Part shown: positions 17,357 to 25,730 of the stretch, piece by piece | Position numbering within the stretch: position 1 is the first letter of the stretch | Layout: each line of letters starts with the position of its first letter | NCBI GenBank assembly: GCA_903891505.1 | Contig: CAITEO010000031.1 | Location: forward strand, 1 to 50,108 | DNA from: an uncultured Candidatus Woesearchaeota archaeon | GTDB lineage: Archaea; Nanobdellota; Nanobdellia; Woesearchaeales; 21-14-0-10-32-9 | DNA length: 50,108 bases | Reading direction: 5' to 3' | The notes under the pieces: model-generated | Databases searched by the model: none | The model's input: the letters and a program-made list of their open reading frames with translations, nothing else | What the model was told of the DNA's origin: nothing | Made by a program: the position numbers and the translations under genes

Positions 17357-17461
17357 GCAGTTTATCGTCCTGAAACTGCCGCGCGTTGCGCGGTAATTAC
17401 CGGCCAGAGGCCGGCGAATAAGTAAAGTAAAATAAAATAATCATGATCAAAACAGGGACGA
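17357..17461. repeat. Double-hairpin element, copy 1 (between pheS and pheT)
   Basis: Hairpin A is CCGCGC-GTT-GCGCGG (17379-17393), then TAATTA, then hairpin B CCGGCC-AGA-GGCCGG (17400-17414). Both are 6-bp stems with 3-nt loops. An outer stem with one bulge joins TCGTCCTG (17365-17372) and CAGGGACGA (17453-17461). A further hairpin GGCAGTTT/AAACTGCC (17357-17380) overlaps the left side and would compete with it. Otherwise the pheS-pheT gap (17308-17547) is AT-rich with no gene. Confidence 0.65.
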
Positions 17462-17547
17462 CAAATAACAGAGAATAAAAATAAGATAAATGATAAGACA
17501 AAATAAACCAAAAGAAAACAAAACGCGTAAAATAACGGAAAACTAAA

Positions 17548-19254
17548 ATGGTAACATTCGACGTAAACTTCAGAGAGCTAAGATCGGCGATTGGGAAAGA
17601 CATAACCGAACAAGAATTAGATGGTGTGCTCTTCGATATGGGCATGGAGCTTGAAGAAGTCAAGGGCGACGACGTAAAAATTTCAATTACGCCTGATAGA
17701 CCAGATATGTTATCGCTTCATGGACTTGCACGTGCACTTCGCGCATACATGTCGATAAAACCTGGAATACCAAAATACAATATTGTTCCATCAGATGTGC
17801 AGATAATCATAGACAAATCAGTTGCAAATGTAAGGCCCTATACAGCATCAGCAATTATCGATAATTTAAAATTTACTGACGACAAAATCAAAGAAATAAT
17901 TTGGGTGCAAGAAAAACTTCACCAAACATTTGCGCGAGGACGAAAGAAGTCATCCATCGGAATTTATCCAATGGAGAAAATAAAACCTCATATTTATTAT
18001 TTTGCTGAGGATCCAAAGAAAGTAAAATTTCATCCGCTTGGCGCAGAAAAAGAAATGAACGGAATAGAAATTTTGCGGAATCATCCGACTGGAAAAGAAT
18101 TCGCGCATTTACTTGATGGTTGCAAGAAATTTCCATTCTTCAAAGATGCAACAGGAAATATTCTATCAATGCCACCTATAATAAATTCAGAAATGACGGG
18201 CAGAGTTACAGAACAAACCACGTCTGTTTTTATAGAGTGCAGCGGATGGGATTTTAATGCATCAAAACAACTATTAAACATACTTGTCGCTGTGTTTCAG
18301 GACATGGGCGGAACAATAAAATCCGTCGAACTTCACTATCCTGACAAAGTAATAGTTAGTCCTAATTTCACGCCGATGTATAGAACAGTTTATGTGAAAG
18401 ATATAAACAAAATAATAGGAACGTCGTTATCAGCAGATGAATGCAAGAAACTTCTTGAGCGGATGATGTACGACGTTGTGATAAAAGAGGCAGGATTTGG
18501 AGGAAGCGACGAGAGCGGAACAGGAAAGTTCCCTGACAAAGATGCTGTACTCGAAGTTTCAATTCCTGCATTTCGAACAGACATTTGGCATGACATAGAT
18601 ATAATTGATGATGTTGCACGTGCATATGGCTTCAACAAAATGGAACCAACACTAACACTAGTTTCAACAACAGGCGCGCTTCTAAAAGAAACAAAACAAG
18701 AAGAAATCATAAAAAATATAATTGTAGGTCTTGGTTACAATCAAGCATTCACACTCTCTTTGACGTCGACCGATGATCAATTCGGCAAGATGAATCTTCC
18801 AGAGTTGCCTCATATACGACTTGGAACAACAGCAGAGAAATCACTTAACATGATAAGGCTCTGGCTAACTCCGGAATTAATCAAGTTCCTCGCAAACAAC
18901 AGAAACAAACCATATCCTCAGAGAGTATTCGAAGTTGCGGATATAATCTCGCCGAATAGCGAGAAAGATGTACTCTCTGAGAACAAGAAGAAAATATCTG
19001 TTGTCTCAGCGCATCCAACTGCGAATTTTACCGAGATAAAACAAATCTTTGAATACTTGATGAACATTAATGGAATAGAATTCACACTCCAAGAATCTAG
19101 TCATGGAAGTTTTGTTTCAGGGCGTTGCGCAGAAGTTCTCGTCGATGGAAAGAAGGTCGGAATCTTCGGCGAATTACATCCTAAAATTCTTGAGAATTGG
19201 GGTATCGAGATGCCGATAGTTGCGCTTGAATTAGATTTTGATATGTTTATGTGA
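17548..19254 (+). CDS. pheT: Phenylalanine--tRNA ligase beta subunit (archaeal type)
   Basis: 568 residues, the archaeal/eukaryotic form without the N-terminal EMAP-like tRNA-binding domain of bacterial PheT. It begins MVTFDVNFRELRSAIGKDIT and contains ISITPDRPDMLSLHGLAR (B5-like and B3/4 parts), VSIPAFRTDIWHDIDIIDDV and a final FGELHPKILENWGIEMPIVA, all characteristic. It forms the alpha2-beta2 enzyme with PheS and carries the editing site in the B3/4 domain. No clear ribosome site or TATA box sits right before the ATG, so it is probably cotranscribed with pheS through the double-hairpin element in between. Confidence 0.96.
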   Translation: MVTFDVNFRELRSAIGKDITEQELDGVLFDMGMELEEVKGDDVKISITPDRPDMLSLHGLARALRAYMSIKPGIPKYNIVPSDVQIIIDKSVANVRPYTASAIIDNLKFTDDKIKEIIWVQEKLHQTFARGRKKSSIGIYPMEKIKPHIYYFAEDPKKVKFHPLGAEKEMNGIEILRNHPTGKEFAHLLDGCKKFPFFKDATGNILSMPPIINSEMTGRVTEQTTSVFIECSGWDFNASKQLLNILVAVFQDMGGTIKSVELHYPDKVIVSPNFTPMYRTVYVKDINKIIGTSLSADECKKLLERMMYDVVIKEAGFGGSDESGTGKFPDKDAVLEVSIPAFRTDIWHDIDIIDDVARAYGFNKMEPTLTLVSTTGALLKETKQEEIIKNIIVGLGYNQAFTLSLTSTDDQFGKMNLPELPHIRLGTTAEKSLNMIRLWLTPELIKFLANNRNKPYPQRVFEVADIISPNSEKDVLSENKKKISVVSAHPTANFTEIKQIFEYLMNINGIEFTLQESSHGSFVSGRCAEVLVDGKKVGIFGELHPKILENWGIEMPIVALELDFDMFM

Positions 19255-19335
19255 GATTCTTATTAATAATATTCTATTGACAATTTTTACTTCTAATTAT
19301 CTCTAATGATTTCTAATTATTTTTAATAATAATTT

Positions 19336-19390
19336 CTGATTTCATCCGCGCTATGCGCGGCTATGTCCGCCGTACGGCGGATTGAATCAG
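19336..19390. repeat. Double-hairpin element, copy 2 (between pheT and the M50 protease gene)
   Basis: Hairpin A is CCGCGC-TAT-GCGCGG (19346-19360), then CTATG, then hairpin B TCCGCC-GTAC-GGCGGA (19366-19381). An outer stem CTGATT (19336-19341) / AATCAG (19385-19390) closes the pair, giving a three-way junction. It lies between two convergent genes and so at the 3' end of both transcripts. The rest of the 19255-19465 gap is AT-rich with TTCTAATTAT repeated twice. Confidence 0.7.
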
Positions 19391-19465
19391 AGAAATAATA
19401 GTTTAAGATTAAAAAAGTAGAAATATATTAAGCATAGAATGGAAACTGTAATCATGAAGATAATA

Positions 19466-20071
19466 TTACTGCATAACCATTCCGAAGATAGTCATTGCGA
19501 CTAGAAGTATTGCAACAATGAAGTATGCGCGTTTGTTCCACTTGTATATCTTTGCTCCGTCAAATGGACCAACAGGAATCATATTGAATAATCCAAGCCA
19601 CGAATTTATCAAAAATCCGTAGAGGAACACGAATTCTAGTAATCCTTTGAATAAAAGTAAGCCTGGCAGGAATGCAAGTGCAAGTATAAGATTCATGAGC
19701 GGACCTGCAAGAGCTATTAGTCCTTGTTGAACTCTATTTACGTAACCTTTTATTTGCACAGAGCCTGGTGCTGCAAAAATGAACCCGAAGATGCTCATCA
19801 CGAGTGCAAGTAAGAGCATCATGCTGTCTGATTTGAATTCTTCTTCGCAACCATACTTTCTTGCCATAAGTTTATGTCCTAGTTCATGAAGAAGAAATCC
19901 TAGACCGACTGTGCTTGTTGCAATCAGAAAATCAAGAAGTATTTTGCTGAACGCAAAATCTTTGCTCACAAGCGGATTTATCAGAATGATTGTGAATGCT
20001 ATGCTTATCGTGAGCCATGCCTTGAGAAGTTCCCATACTTCAACTCTGCTAACTTTTATAGGATGCTTCAT
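19466..20071 (-). CDS. Site-2-protease family (M50) membrane metalloprotease
   Basis: 201 residues with about five membrane helices. The zinc motif HELGHKLMARKYG (HExxH) lies in the second helix region and the second metal site is NMIPVGPFDGAKIYKW, the NPxxPxxDG motif with variations. The family cleaves peptide bonds inside the membrane, often releasing membrane-bound regulators. This member is small, with no PDZ domain. The Asp and both His residues are present, so activity is expected. No partner is obvious nearby, although two membrane-bound winged-helix regulators occur in the window. Confidence 0.87.
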   Translation of the reverse strand: MKHPIKVSRVEVWELLKAWLTISIAFTIILINPLVSKDFAFSKILLDFLIATSTVGLGFLLHELGHKLMARKYGCEEEFKSDSMMLLLALVMSIFGFIFAAPGSVQIKGYVNRVQQGLIALAGPLMNLILALAFLPGLLLFKGLLEFVFLYGFLINSWLGLFNMIPVGPFDGAKIYKWNKRAYFIVAILLVAMTIFGMVMQ

Positions 20072-20229
20072 TATCTTTATTACTCTATCTTGTTCTTTAT
20101 TTGCTTTTTGGTTTTAGTCGCAGAATATTCGGAAACTTTCTGATAACAATTATAATTTCTTTCTTCTTTTATTATATTTAGTTGAATATTATTAAATAAT
20201 TGTGTTGCTCCAAATGAAAAAATATTTAT

Positions 20230-20257
20230 ATTAATACCATATTAACATGGTATTAAT
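20230..20257. promoter_or_regulatory. Perfect palindromic operator of the toxin-antitoxin operon
   Basis: ATTAATACCAT (20230-20240) and ATGGTATTAAT (20247-20257) are an exact 11-bp inverted repeat with a 6-base spacer (ATTAAC). It overlaps the AT-rich promoter and is followed by another TATTAATA run. It is 60 bases before the antitoxin start. The position and symmetry fit autorepression by an antitoxin or toxin-antitoxin complex. Confidence 0.65.
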
Positions 20258-20316
20258 ACTATATTAATATGCATCAATTCCAGAATAGAGCATAAAAAAT
20301 GTTTTGGGGCGATAAA

Positions 20317-20565
20317 ATGGTACAAGCTATAATAGACATTAATGATGACACGAACAGAGTTTTGAATATGGTCAAGGCGAAGTTCAGTCTCAGGGACAAA
20401 AGTGCGGCGATAGAAATGATGGCGAAAGAATATAGGGAAAATATGCTTGAGCCTGAACTTAGGCCAGAGTTCATAGCTGCTACAAATAAGACGATGAAAC
20501 AGAAGCCTATTTATGTTGGAACTGTTGAGGACTTTAGAAAAAGATATGGTATAAAGAAGCCATGA
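20317..20565 (+). CDS. Antitoxin of the DUF2683 type
   Basis: 82 residues from ATG 20317. The start is chosen because GGGGCGAT lies four bases upstream and the family begins MVQAIIDI; an upstream in-frame ATG at 20299 would put the ribosome site inside the gene. The sequence IIDINDDTNRVLNMVKAKF resembles a ribbon-helix-helix start, and the C-terminal half (LEPELRPEFIAATNK, FRKRYG) is typical of small archaeal antitoxins paired with RelE toxins. It would neutralise the toxin encoded 44 bases downstream and bind the palindrome upstream. Confidence 0.8.
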   Translation: MVQAIIDINDDTNRVLNMVKAKFSLRDKSAAIEMMAKEYRENMLEPELRPEFIAATNKTMKQKPIYVGTVEDFRKRYGIKKP

Positions 20566-20609
20566 TTTGATTTGCGCTTCTTTGTTCTATATGACTAGGA
20601 AGGAGTGCA

Positions 20610-20879
20610 ATGATTTATGGGGTTATTATAAATCCAGATTTGGATAAAAAGTTGTTCAAGCTCACCAAGAGAAATCCGAAACAACTTGAAATGATTCATA
20701 AAAAAATTGGTGAAATAATTGAGAATCCGCATCGTTACAAGAATCTTCGAACGCCACGTAATACGTGGAAGCGAGTGCACATAGACGAGCATTTCGTTCT
20801 TTGCTTTTCAATCGATGAAATCAATAAGACTATCGTTCTTGAAGCATTCGATCATCACGACAGGATATATTTGGAATAA
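20610..20879 (+). CDS. RelE/ParE-family mRNA interferase toxin
   Basis: 89 residues. The fold pattern NPDLDKKLFKLTKRNPKQLE, then IGEIIENPHRYKNLR, then TWKRVHIDEHFVLCFSI and FDHHDRIYLE is that of RelE-type toxins, ending with the conserved H(D)xxY tail. It would cleave mRNA on the ribosome unless bound by the antitoxin. GGAAGGAG lies just before the ATG with good spacing. It follows the antitoxin gene in the same operon. Confidence 0.88.
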   Translation: MIYGVIINPDLDKKLFKLTKRNPKQLEMIHKKIGEIIENPHRYKNLRTPRNTWKRVHIDEHFVLCFSIDEINKTIVLEAFDHHDRIYLE

Positions 20880-20978
20880 AGATAAAATAAAGATGAAAGA
20901 TAAAAGAAACATTTGAACAATCAATTCCGAAATATATATATATATCAATTGAACTGAAGTTGTTCTGGTGATGTTAAA

Positions 20979-21140
20979 ATGATGACCAAAGAAGAAGTTA
21001 TGGTTGCACACGTAGAACTAAGAAATGAAATTAGTGATTGGTTGAACCTCGTCGATGAAGGAAGGATGAAAGAAGCAGGGGATGTCGCAATTACAATTGG
21101 TAATAAGTTCAAATCCCTAGGAAACCAATTGAGAAAGTAG
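20979..21140 (+). CDS. Small acidic/basic protein of 53 residues, unknown
   Basis: The gene runs from ATG 20979 to TAG 21138-21140 and encodes a soluble, mostly helical peptide (MTKEEVMVAHVELRNEISDW, then LVDEGRMKEAGDVA and a basic end). Support for a real gene: GGTGAT five bases before the ATG, a perfect match to the archaeal anti-Shine-Dalgarno, and an AT-rich TATA run at 20933-20946. It lies 99 bases after the toxin gene and converges with the MFS gene. No family was recognised. Confidence 0.65.
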   Translation: MMTKEEVMVAHVELRNEISDWLNLVDEGRMKEAGDVAITIGNKFKSLGNQLRK

Positions 21141-21153
21141 TTTTTTATAACTT

Positions 21154-22875
21154 TTATTTCTTCAAGCTTCTATTGATTGCTTCGTTGCGGATGCTATCAG
21201 GGATTGTCGGCGTCGCTTTAGTATTCGTATTCTTATTATTTTGAGTTGTAGGTTTATTATTCTGTGGCGTCTTATTATTTGTATTTGAAGAAATTATTCT
21301 AGGTGGTGCCCTTGGAGGAATCTTTGGTTTCATTTCTTTTCGTGACTCTTCTTTTTCGCCTTTTCCTGCTATTTCTTTTCCATCTCCGCGTTTCTCTTTC
21401 TTTTCAGGAGAAACAGCAGCTACAATGTTCTTTCCATGCTCCTTGTTCTCGAATATCTCAACAGAGTGACCGTGTCTTGGCCGAAGAGTTATGAAGTGCT
21501 TATGGAACCTGCCTTCCTTGAAGTTTATTGTGACAACCTTCTCCTCTTGGATTAATGGAATGAATATTATTGCAACAACAAATCTAAGCGTTCCTGAAAC
21601 GAAGAGCAGCCAGAGTATTGTCGAGCTAAATAGGAACGGAGGAAGGTTATAGATTAATGTTCCGATAAGAACTCCTAGAAATATTCCAACGCCGAGCACC
21701 ACTTTGTTATATGCATAGAATTTTACTTTATATTCTGGTTTTACAGATTCAAACATGAATGCTGAACATGAAAGATTGAATCCAGCCCACATTATTCCTG
21801 AGCAGAACTCTATTGTTGCAAGAATCATCCAGTTAGTTGTTGTCATCCAAAGCAATGGTGATACTACAATTAAGAAGGATGTGATTGAGAAGATTCGTTT
21901 TGATCCATATTTGTCTGTAAGTTTTCCCCATAAATGCATAGATAGCAGTGCGCTAACAACTGATGCGAGTGTGATTATAGTAAAAACAAGATAGTTGAAT
22001 TTCAAAACTTTTAACATGTATATTGCGTAGAATGGAGAAACAATGTTAACAACAAGTTGGAATAGTGCGTAGAATGTGGTAAACATGCCGAAGTTGTTTT
22101 CTCTTATTGTTAAAATAAATTCTCTGAAACTATATTTTGAGACTTCTGATCTTTTTTTCGCAACAGGATTTGGATCAATCATCTTAGCTTGATATCTCGC
22201 GCCGAGGAATGCGGTGATTGCAGCTATTCCGAAAATTACTGCGAAACCAATTAATTCATTTACTCCTGCGAACCAATTTAAGATGAGTCCTGCAAGAATC
22301 ATGCTTCCAAGATTTGCAATTCCAGTAAGGATGCTTCTAACACCGAGGAATTTACCTAGTTTATCTCCTGGAACAGTGTCACTTATTATCGCAGTCCATA
22401 TTGGAGAAATAATATTTCCAACAACAATATCAAGTGTTACAAATATGATTAGAAGTATGGGGCTCTTGATGGCAAGAAATGCCATGAGCATAATAATTAC
22501 CCACGTAAGTGACTCAATGTACGACGCATAAACCATAACTATTTTTCTTCGTTTCAAAAACTCAATTATGCGCTCTGTGAATAACCCTAAAAAGGCACCA
22601 ACTAACTGGGGAATAGATGTAAGAAAAGTAACAATGGTTGGACTCATGCCTATTGCAAGACCGAATGGAACAGCAAAATTCTGGCTAACTCCTGCCTTTA
22701 TGTTTTTTAAAACACCTTCTCTTTTTGAGGCGTTGATTGTTTTCTCTCTTTGCTCAGTTATTGAATCTTGAAAGGATTCATTTGATTTAGATTTGTCTTC
22801 TTTTTTTGCAGAACTAGGGCATTTAATAGGTATATCTGTTAACGTCTTTCCTTCGCTTCTTATTTTCACACCCAT
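21154..22875 (-). CDS. Major facilitator superfamily transporter
   Basis: 573 residues from ATG 22875. The start is set by a TATA box (TTTTATATAT on the minus strand, 22898-22906) 27 bases upstream, which gives a leaderless transcript; the frame stays open to 23169, but that extension lies upstream of the promoter and overlaps the next gene. After about 60 cytoplasmic residues there are 12 membrane helices with the MFS loop GKLTDKYGSKRIFSI between helices 8 and 9 and KLGKFLGVRSI in the first half. The C-terminal 110 residues are a charged, Pro/Asn/Thr-rich cytoplasmic tail (PKIPPRAPPR, NNKNTN). The substrate is unknown. Confidence 0.83.
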   Translation of the reverse strand: MGVKIRSEGKTLTDIPIKCPSSAKKEDKSKSNESFQDSITEQREKTINASKREGVLKNIKAGVSQNFAVPFGLAIGMSPTIVTFLTSIPQLVGAFLGLFTERIIEFLKRRKIVMVYASYIESLTWVIIMLMAFLAIKSPILLIIFVTLDIVVGNIISPIWTAIISDTVPGDKLGKFLGVRSILTGIANLGSMILAGLILNWFAGVNELIGFAVIFGIAAITAFLGARYQAKMIDPNPVAKKRSEVSKYSFREFILTIRENNFGMFTTFYALFQLVVNIVSPFYAIYMLKVLKFNYLVFTIITLASVVSALLSMHLWGKLTDKYGSKRIFSITSFLIVVSPLLWMTTTNWMILATIEFCSGIMWAGFNLSCSAFMFESVKPEYKVKFYAYNKVVLGVGIFLGVLIGTLIYNLPPFLFSSTILWLLFVSGTLRFVVAIIFIPLIQEEKVVTINFKEGRFHKHFITLRPRHGHSVEIFENKEHGKNIVAAVSPEKKEKRGDGKEIAGKGEKEESRKEMKPKIPPRAPPRIISSNTNNKTPQNNKPTTQNNKNTNTKATPTIPDSIRNEAINRSLKK

Positions 22876-23101
22876 AAAACACAAGACCCTCTCTCGATAT
22901 ATAAAAGTTATGGCACGATATGTGAAAGAAGAACAAAAGATAATAAAAGAGAACATAAGAGAACGTAAGAGTGCAAAAAAGAAAAGACTAGAACACACGA
23001 GAACAAAAAAGAATAAATACGAACTAAAAGTGGAAAATAATATAAATAATAGAAGAATAATAAATGAATAATAAAAAACGGTAGTTGCTAGGGGTGCAAA
23101 T

Positions 23102-23959
23102 TTGCAAAACAAGATTGGATACGTATTATTTATTCTATGCGTTAGTCTGTGCGCTAGTCTATTAATCATACCAATAGTTAGAGCAGAAGATCATTACGCA
23201 GATATACAAGTAACTTTGCAAAAAGATGGCACGGCACAAGTCACAGGAATATCAACGGAATCTCGCTTTTCAACAGGAGTTCATGATGATTATACAAGCA
23301 AGAAAGGTTCATTTTGGCTCTTGAATTTAACATCAACAACGAATCTTTCAGATTATTTCATCTCGCTCACGTTTCCTGAGAACACCGAAATAAATTATCT
23401 GAAAGTCAGCGGTAGATCAAGAATAAGCGCGGAAGACAAGCTTATGATTGTGACGACAGGTACAGATGAACCAATGAATATAGTAGTTCAATACAGAATC
23501 AACAGCAACACATCATCTCTTCTTTTCTTGTGGGTCGCAATAGTCATAGTGGTTCTGATTATTTTAGGATTCTTTTTTTGGAGATACAAAAAATCTAGAA
23601 AGAACAATGAGCACAACGAACATAGAAAAAAGGTTGATGAAAAAGAAAATAATGAGGTAAGAAATAAAAGCGGAAAAAAAGAGAGCGAGAAAGAAAGTAA
23701 AAAAGAATCAGAGACTCGTAAAGAATCCGAGAAACTAATTGTTCTAAGAAAAATATTATCCGAGAATCAATTGAAAATATTGAATTTATTGCTTGATGCA
23801 AACGGCGAATTAACTCAAAAACAACTCCAGCATCGTTCAGGATTTGCAAAGGCCACACTTTCAAGAAATATCGAATTGCTCTCGAAGAAAAATATCATAG
23901 TCAAACAATCTCGTGGCATGACAAACATGATAATTCTAAATAAAGAACTAGTTGAGTAA
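23102..23959 (+). CDS. Membrane-bound winged-helix transcriptional regulator with external sensor domain
   Basis: 285 residues. A signal-anchor (7-29) is followed by an external beta-rich domain (about 30-140), a membrane helix (LLFLWVAIVIVVLIILGFFF), a Lys/Glu-rich charged linker and a C-terminal winged helix (215-285: LSENQLKILNLLLDANGELT, GFAKATLSRNIELLSKKNII, RGMTNMIILN). It fits the COG2512 family. The start TTG has GGGGTG a few bases upstream. It is followed by two exported proteins whose promoter bears phased GTTCCG motifs, so it probably senses an envelope signal and controls them; that link is inferred from position. Confidence 0.8.
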   Translation: MQNKIGYVLFILCVSLCASLLIIPIVRAEDHYADIQVTLQKDGTAQVTGISTESRFSTGVHDDYTSKKGSFWLLNLTSTTNLSDYFISLTFPENTEINYLKVSGRSRISAEDKLMIVTTGTDEPMNIVVQYRINSNTSSLLFLWVAIVIVVLIILGFFFWRYKKSRKNNEHNEHRKKVDEKENNEVRNKSGKKESEKESKKESETRKESEKLIVLRKILSENQLKILNLLLDANGELTQKQLQHRSGFAKATLSRNIELLSKKNIIVKQSRGMTNMIILNKELVE

Positions 23960-23999
23960 ATATAGTCGAGTGAATGCGTTTAATCTAAATTCTATTTTT

Positions 24000-24063
24000 C
24001 TTCCGTTCCATAGTTGTTCCGCTTTGTTCCGCATGTTCCGGGAAGGATATATATGTTGTTCCG
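24000..24063 (+). promoter_or_regulatory. Promoter with a phased array of GTTCCG motifs
   Basis: GTTCCG occurs at 24016, 24026, 24035 and 24058, GTTCCA at 24005, and a partial TTCCG at 24001. The first four are 11, 10 and 9 bases apart, on one face of the helix, and the last lies just past the TATA box GGATATATATG (24045-24055). The motif is GC-rich against an AT-rich background. The layout suggests cooperative binding by a regulator, most simply the membrane-bound winged-helix protein encoded just upstream. The leader between about 24080 and 24214 contains AACAATATTGTT and GAAAAC-TAATA-GTTTTC hairpins. Confidence 0.6.
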
Positions 24064-24214
24064 CATTATCACTTCTTAGAACAGATGCAAATGAGGACAT
24101 CTGCGAGGAGAAAGCGAAAACAATATTGTTTTCAGAATCTTCTCAAAAATAATAAGGAGATGAAGAAAACTAATAGTTTTCTAAACCTTCTCGAAAAACT
24201 CGGAGGAAAACAAA

Positions 24215-25375
24215 ATGAAAATCGGAAAATGGTTAATGGCAATGTTCGCCATGGCCCTAATTATGTTTGCAGTACCAGCGGTGGTATTTGCGCAGTCAGA
24301 TAATTCTGCATCAGGAACCATAGTATCAGATTCTGTGGTACAAAGTACAGGTGTTGCACAAAGTACTGGTGTTGCTGAGAGTGCAAGTGTGGCACAAAGT
24401 ACAGGTATTGCACCAAGTACGGACGTTGTGAATGATACAGATATATCTATAATAAAAACACCATCTGGCATGAAAGTAAGATTACTTCAGCTTCAAAAGT
24501 CAGTTGTAAGACAAGCAAAAATTGGACAGCTTATAATAGACGAAATACACATATTAGGATATAATGTAAGCACGACAAATCTAGAGACATATGTTAGTGA
24601 TATGAATTCTTTGAATGATAAAATAACAATCGAGCTTGCAAAGAATCCTATAACTACAACGCCGCAAGAGTTTGTTGATATGAAAGCGAAAGCGATAGAA
24701 ATATCATTTAACTTCAAAAAAGAGTTGTACAACATTTTAACACCTGATCAGCTTAATGCGGTAAAGAAAGCAATCAAGGATAAAATGCCAAAAGATAGCG
24801 ACTCAGTAATCAGTGCAATAGATACAAAAATAAAAGATGCTGTGAAATCATTCAACTCAAATAGAGCCTTGAATATGATGGATAAGTTCGGCATAAATGA
24901 TTCCGCTTTAAAGAGTGAAATTGCTGCTGGAAATTTTACTGCGAAAGATGTCAAAGACGCACTTAAGACAGACATGAAAGATGCGATGAAACAGAAAAAA
25001 CAGCAAATAATGGACACAATTAAAACTGAAAAAGACCAGAACCAAAAAGATAAGCTTACTTTGGAATCAACTAATATAGGTCTAAACCAAACTGCTGCGA
25101 ACGCAATAATATATGACAGCACATTGACTCAGCAAGAAAAGCAAGCGAAGCTAAGAATTCTTGCAAGAGATGAAGGAAAAATAGGACCAGGAATGAGCCA
25201 AGGTATACCTGGTGGCAACAGAACAAGAATAGGCCAAGGAAATGGTCTAGGTAATGAAATAGGCAATGGACGAAGAATGATGGGTCCTTCAATAAGAGAT
25301 GGAAATCAAACAGGCAACTGGACAAATGATACCAACTCAACTATGATGAATTGGAACCTTAGAGGAAGAAGGTGA
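24215..25375 (+). CDS. Exported helical protein with N-terminal hexapeptide repeats
   Basis: 386 residues. A signal peptide ends AVVFAQ near residue 28. Residues 35-70 are a run of six-residue repeats (VAQSTG and variants), encoded by 18-bp tandem repeats at about 24337-24428. The main body (85-320) is helical and charged, with LTPDQLNAVKKAIKDK, a pattern reminiscent of LTxxQ/Spy-type envelope chaperones. The C-terminal 70 residues are rich in Gly, Asn, Met and Arg (NGRRMMGPSIRDGNQTG). GGAGG lies before the ATG. The family is not certain; a role in envelope stress is inferred from the regulator upstream. It overlaps the ribosome site of the next gene. Confidence 0.72.
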   Translation: MKIGKWLMAMFAMALIMFAVPAVVFAQSDNSASGTIVSDSVVQSTGVAQSTGVAESASVAQSTGIAPSTDVVNDTDISIIKTPSGMKVRLLQLQKSVVRQAKIGQLIIDEIHILGYNVSTTNLETYVSDMNSLNDKITIELAKNPITTTPQEFVDMKAKAIEISFNFKKELYNILTPDQLNAVKKAIKDKMPKDSDSVISAIDTKIKDAVKSFNSNRALNMMDKFGINDSALKSEIAAGNFTAKDVKDALKTDMKDAMKQKKQQIMDTIKTEKDQNQKDKLTLESTNIGLNQTAANAIIYDSTLTQQEKQAKLRILARDEGKIGPGMSQGIPGGNRTRIGQGNGLGNEIGNGRRMMGPSIRDGNQTGNWTNDTNSTMMNWNLRGRR

Positions 25376-25380
25376 GCAAG

Positions 25381-25587
25381 ATGAGAAAGCTAATAGTTGG
25401 TATATCTGTGCTTGTAGTACTAAGTCTGCTTGTGATTGCTGGATGCAGTCTGAATAAAACAGCAACATCAAACAATCCATCAGTAAATACACAAACCGGA
25501 ACAGACCAAGCAGCAACTCCTGATGGCTACGTAAACGACCAGATTGTTGATGAGAATTCAACCGTTGAAATAGGAACGTTAATCTAA
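25381..25587 (+). CDS. Small lipoprotein
   Basis: 68 residues. The signal peptide is followed by the lipobox VIAGC (Cys at about 23), then a Thr/Asn/Gln-rich mature part of 45 residues. The start is ATG 25381: GGTGA (25371-25375) covers the stop codon of the preceding gene and is six bases upstream; the GTG at 25372 lies inside that ribosome site and is rejected. It is the second gene of the operon controlled by the GTTCCG promoter. Confidence 0.75.
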   Translation: MRKLIVGISVLVVLSLLVIAGCSLNKTATSNNPSVNTQTGTDQAATPDGYVNDQIVDENSTVEIGTLI

Positions 25588-25602
25588 GAAATATAACAAA
25601 CC

Positions 25603-25660
25603 AATCTTTTATTTTTTTATTTTTATGAGTTTTTTCTTTTTTGACATTCGCGTTTTCTTT
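25603..25660 (+). terminator. Poly-T transcription terminator region
   Basis: Successive T-runs (TTTTATTTTTTTATTTTTATG, TTTTTTCTTTTTTG, TTTTCTTTATTTTTG) lie 16-90 bases after the lipoprotein stop. Archaeal RNA polymerase terminates at such runs without a hairpin. It ends the operon before the leaderless promoter of the next gene. Confidence 0.6.
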
Positions 25661-25730
25661 ATTTTTGATTTTATACGTTTATACTAAATAGGCCGTCAAA
25701 TTTATATTTTGGTGTATTATTCTTCTAATT

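Noticed and set aside
22793..23071. A basic plus-strand frame between the MFS and regulator genes
   Set aside because: It is mostly the reverse of the MFS start region, with no ribosome site, and is explained by the opposite-strand gene.
22876..23169. N-terminal extension of the MFS transporter
   Set aside because: It lies upstream of a good TATA box placed 27 bases before ATG 22875 and overlaps the regulator gene on the other strand; its sequence is a low-complexity hydrophobic run.
24085..24303. A 72-residue plus-strand frame before the exported protein
   Set aside because: It overlaps the signal peptide of the exported protein in another frame, and the ribosome site GGAGG serves the later ATG.
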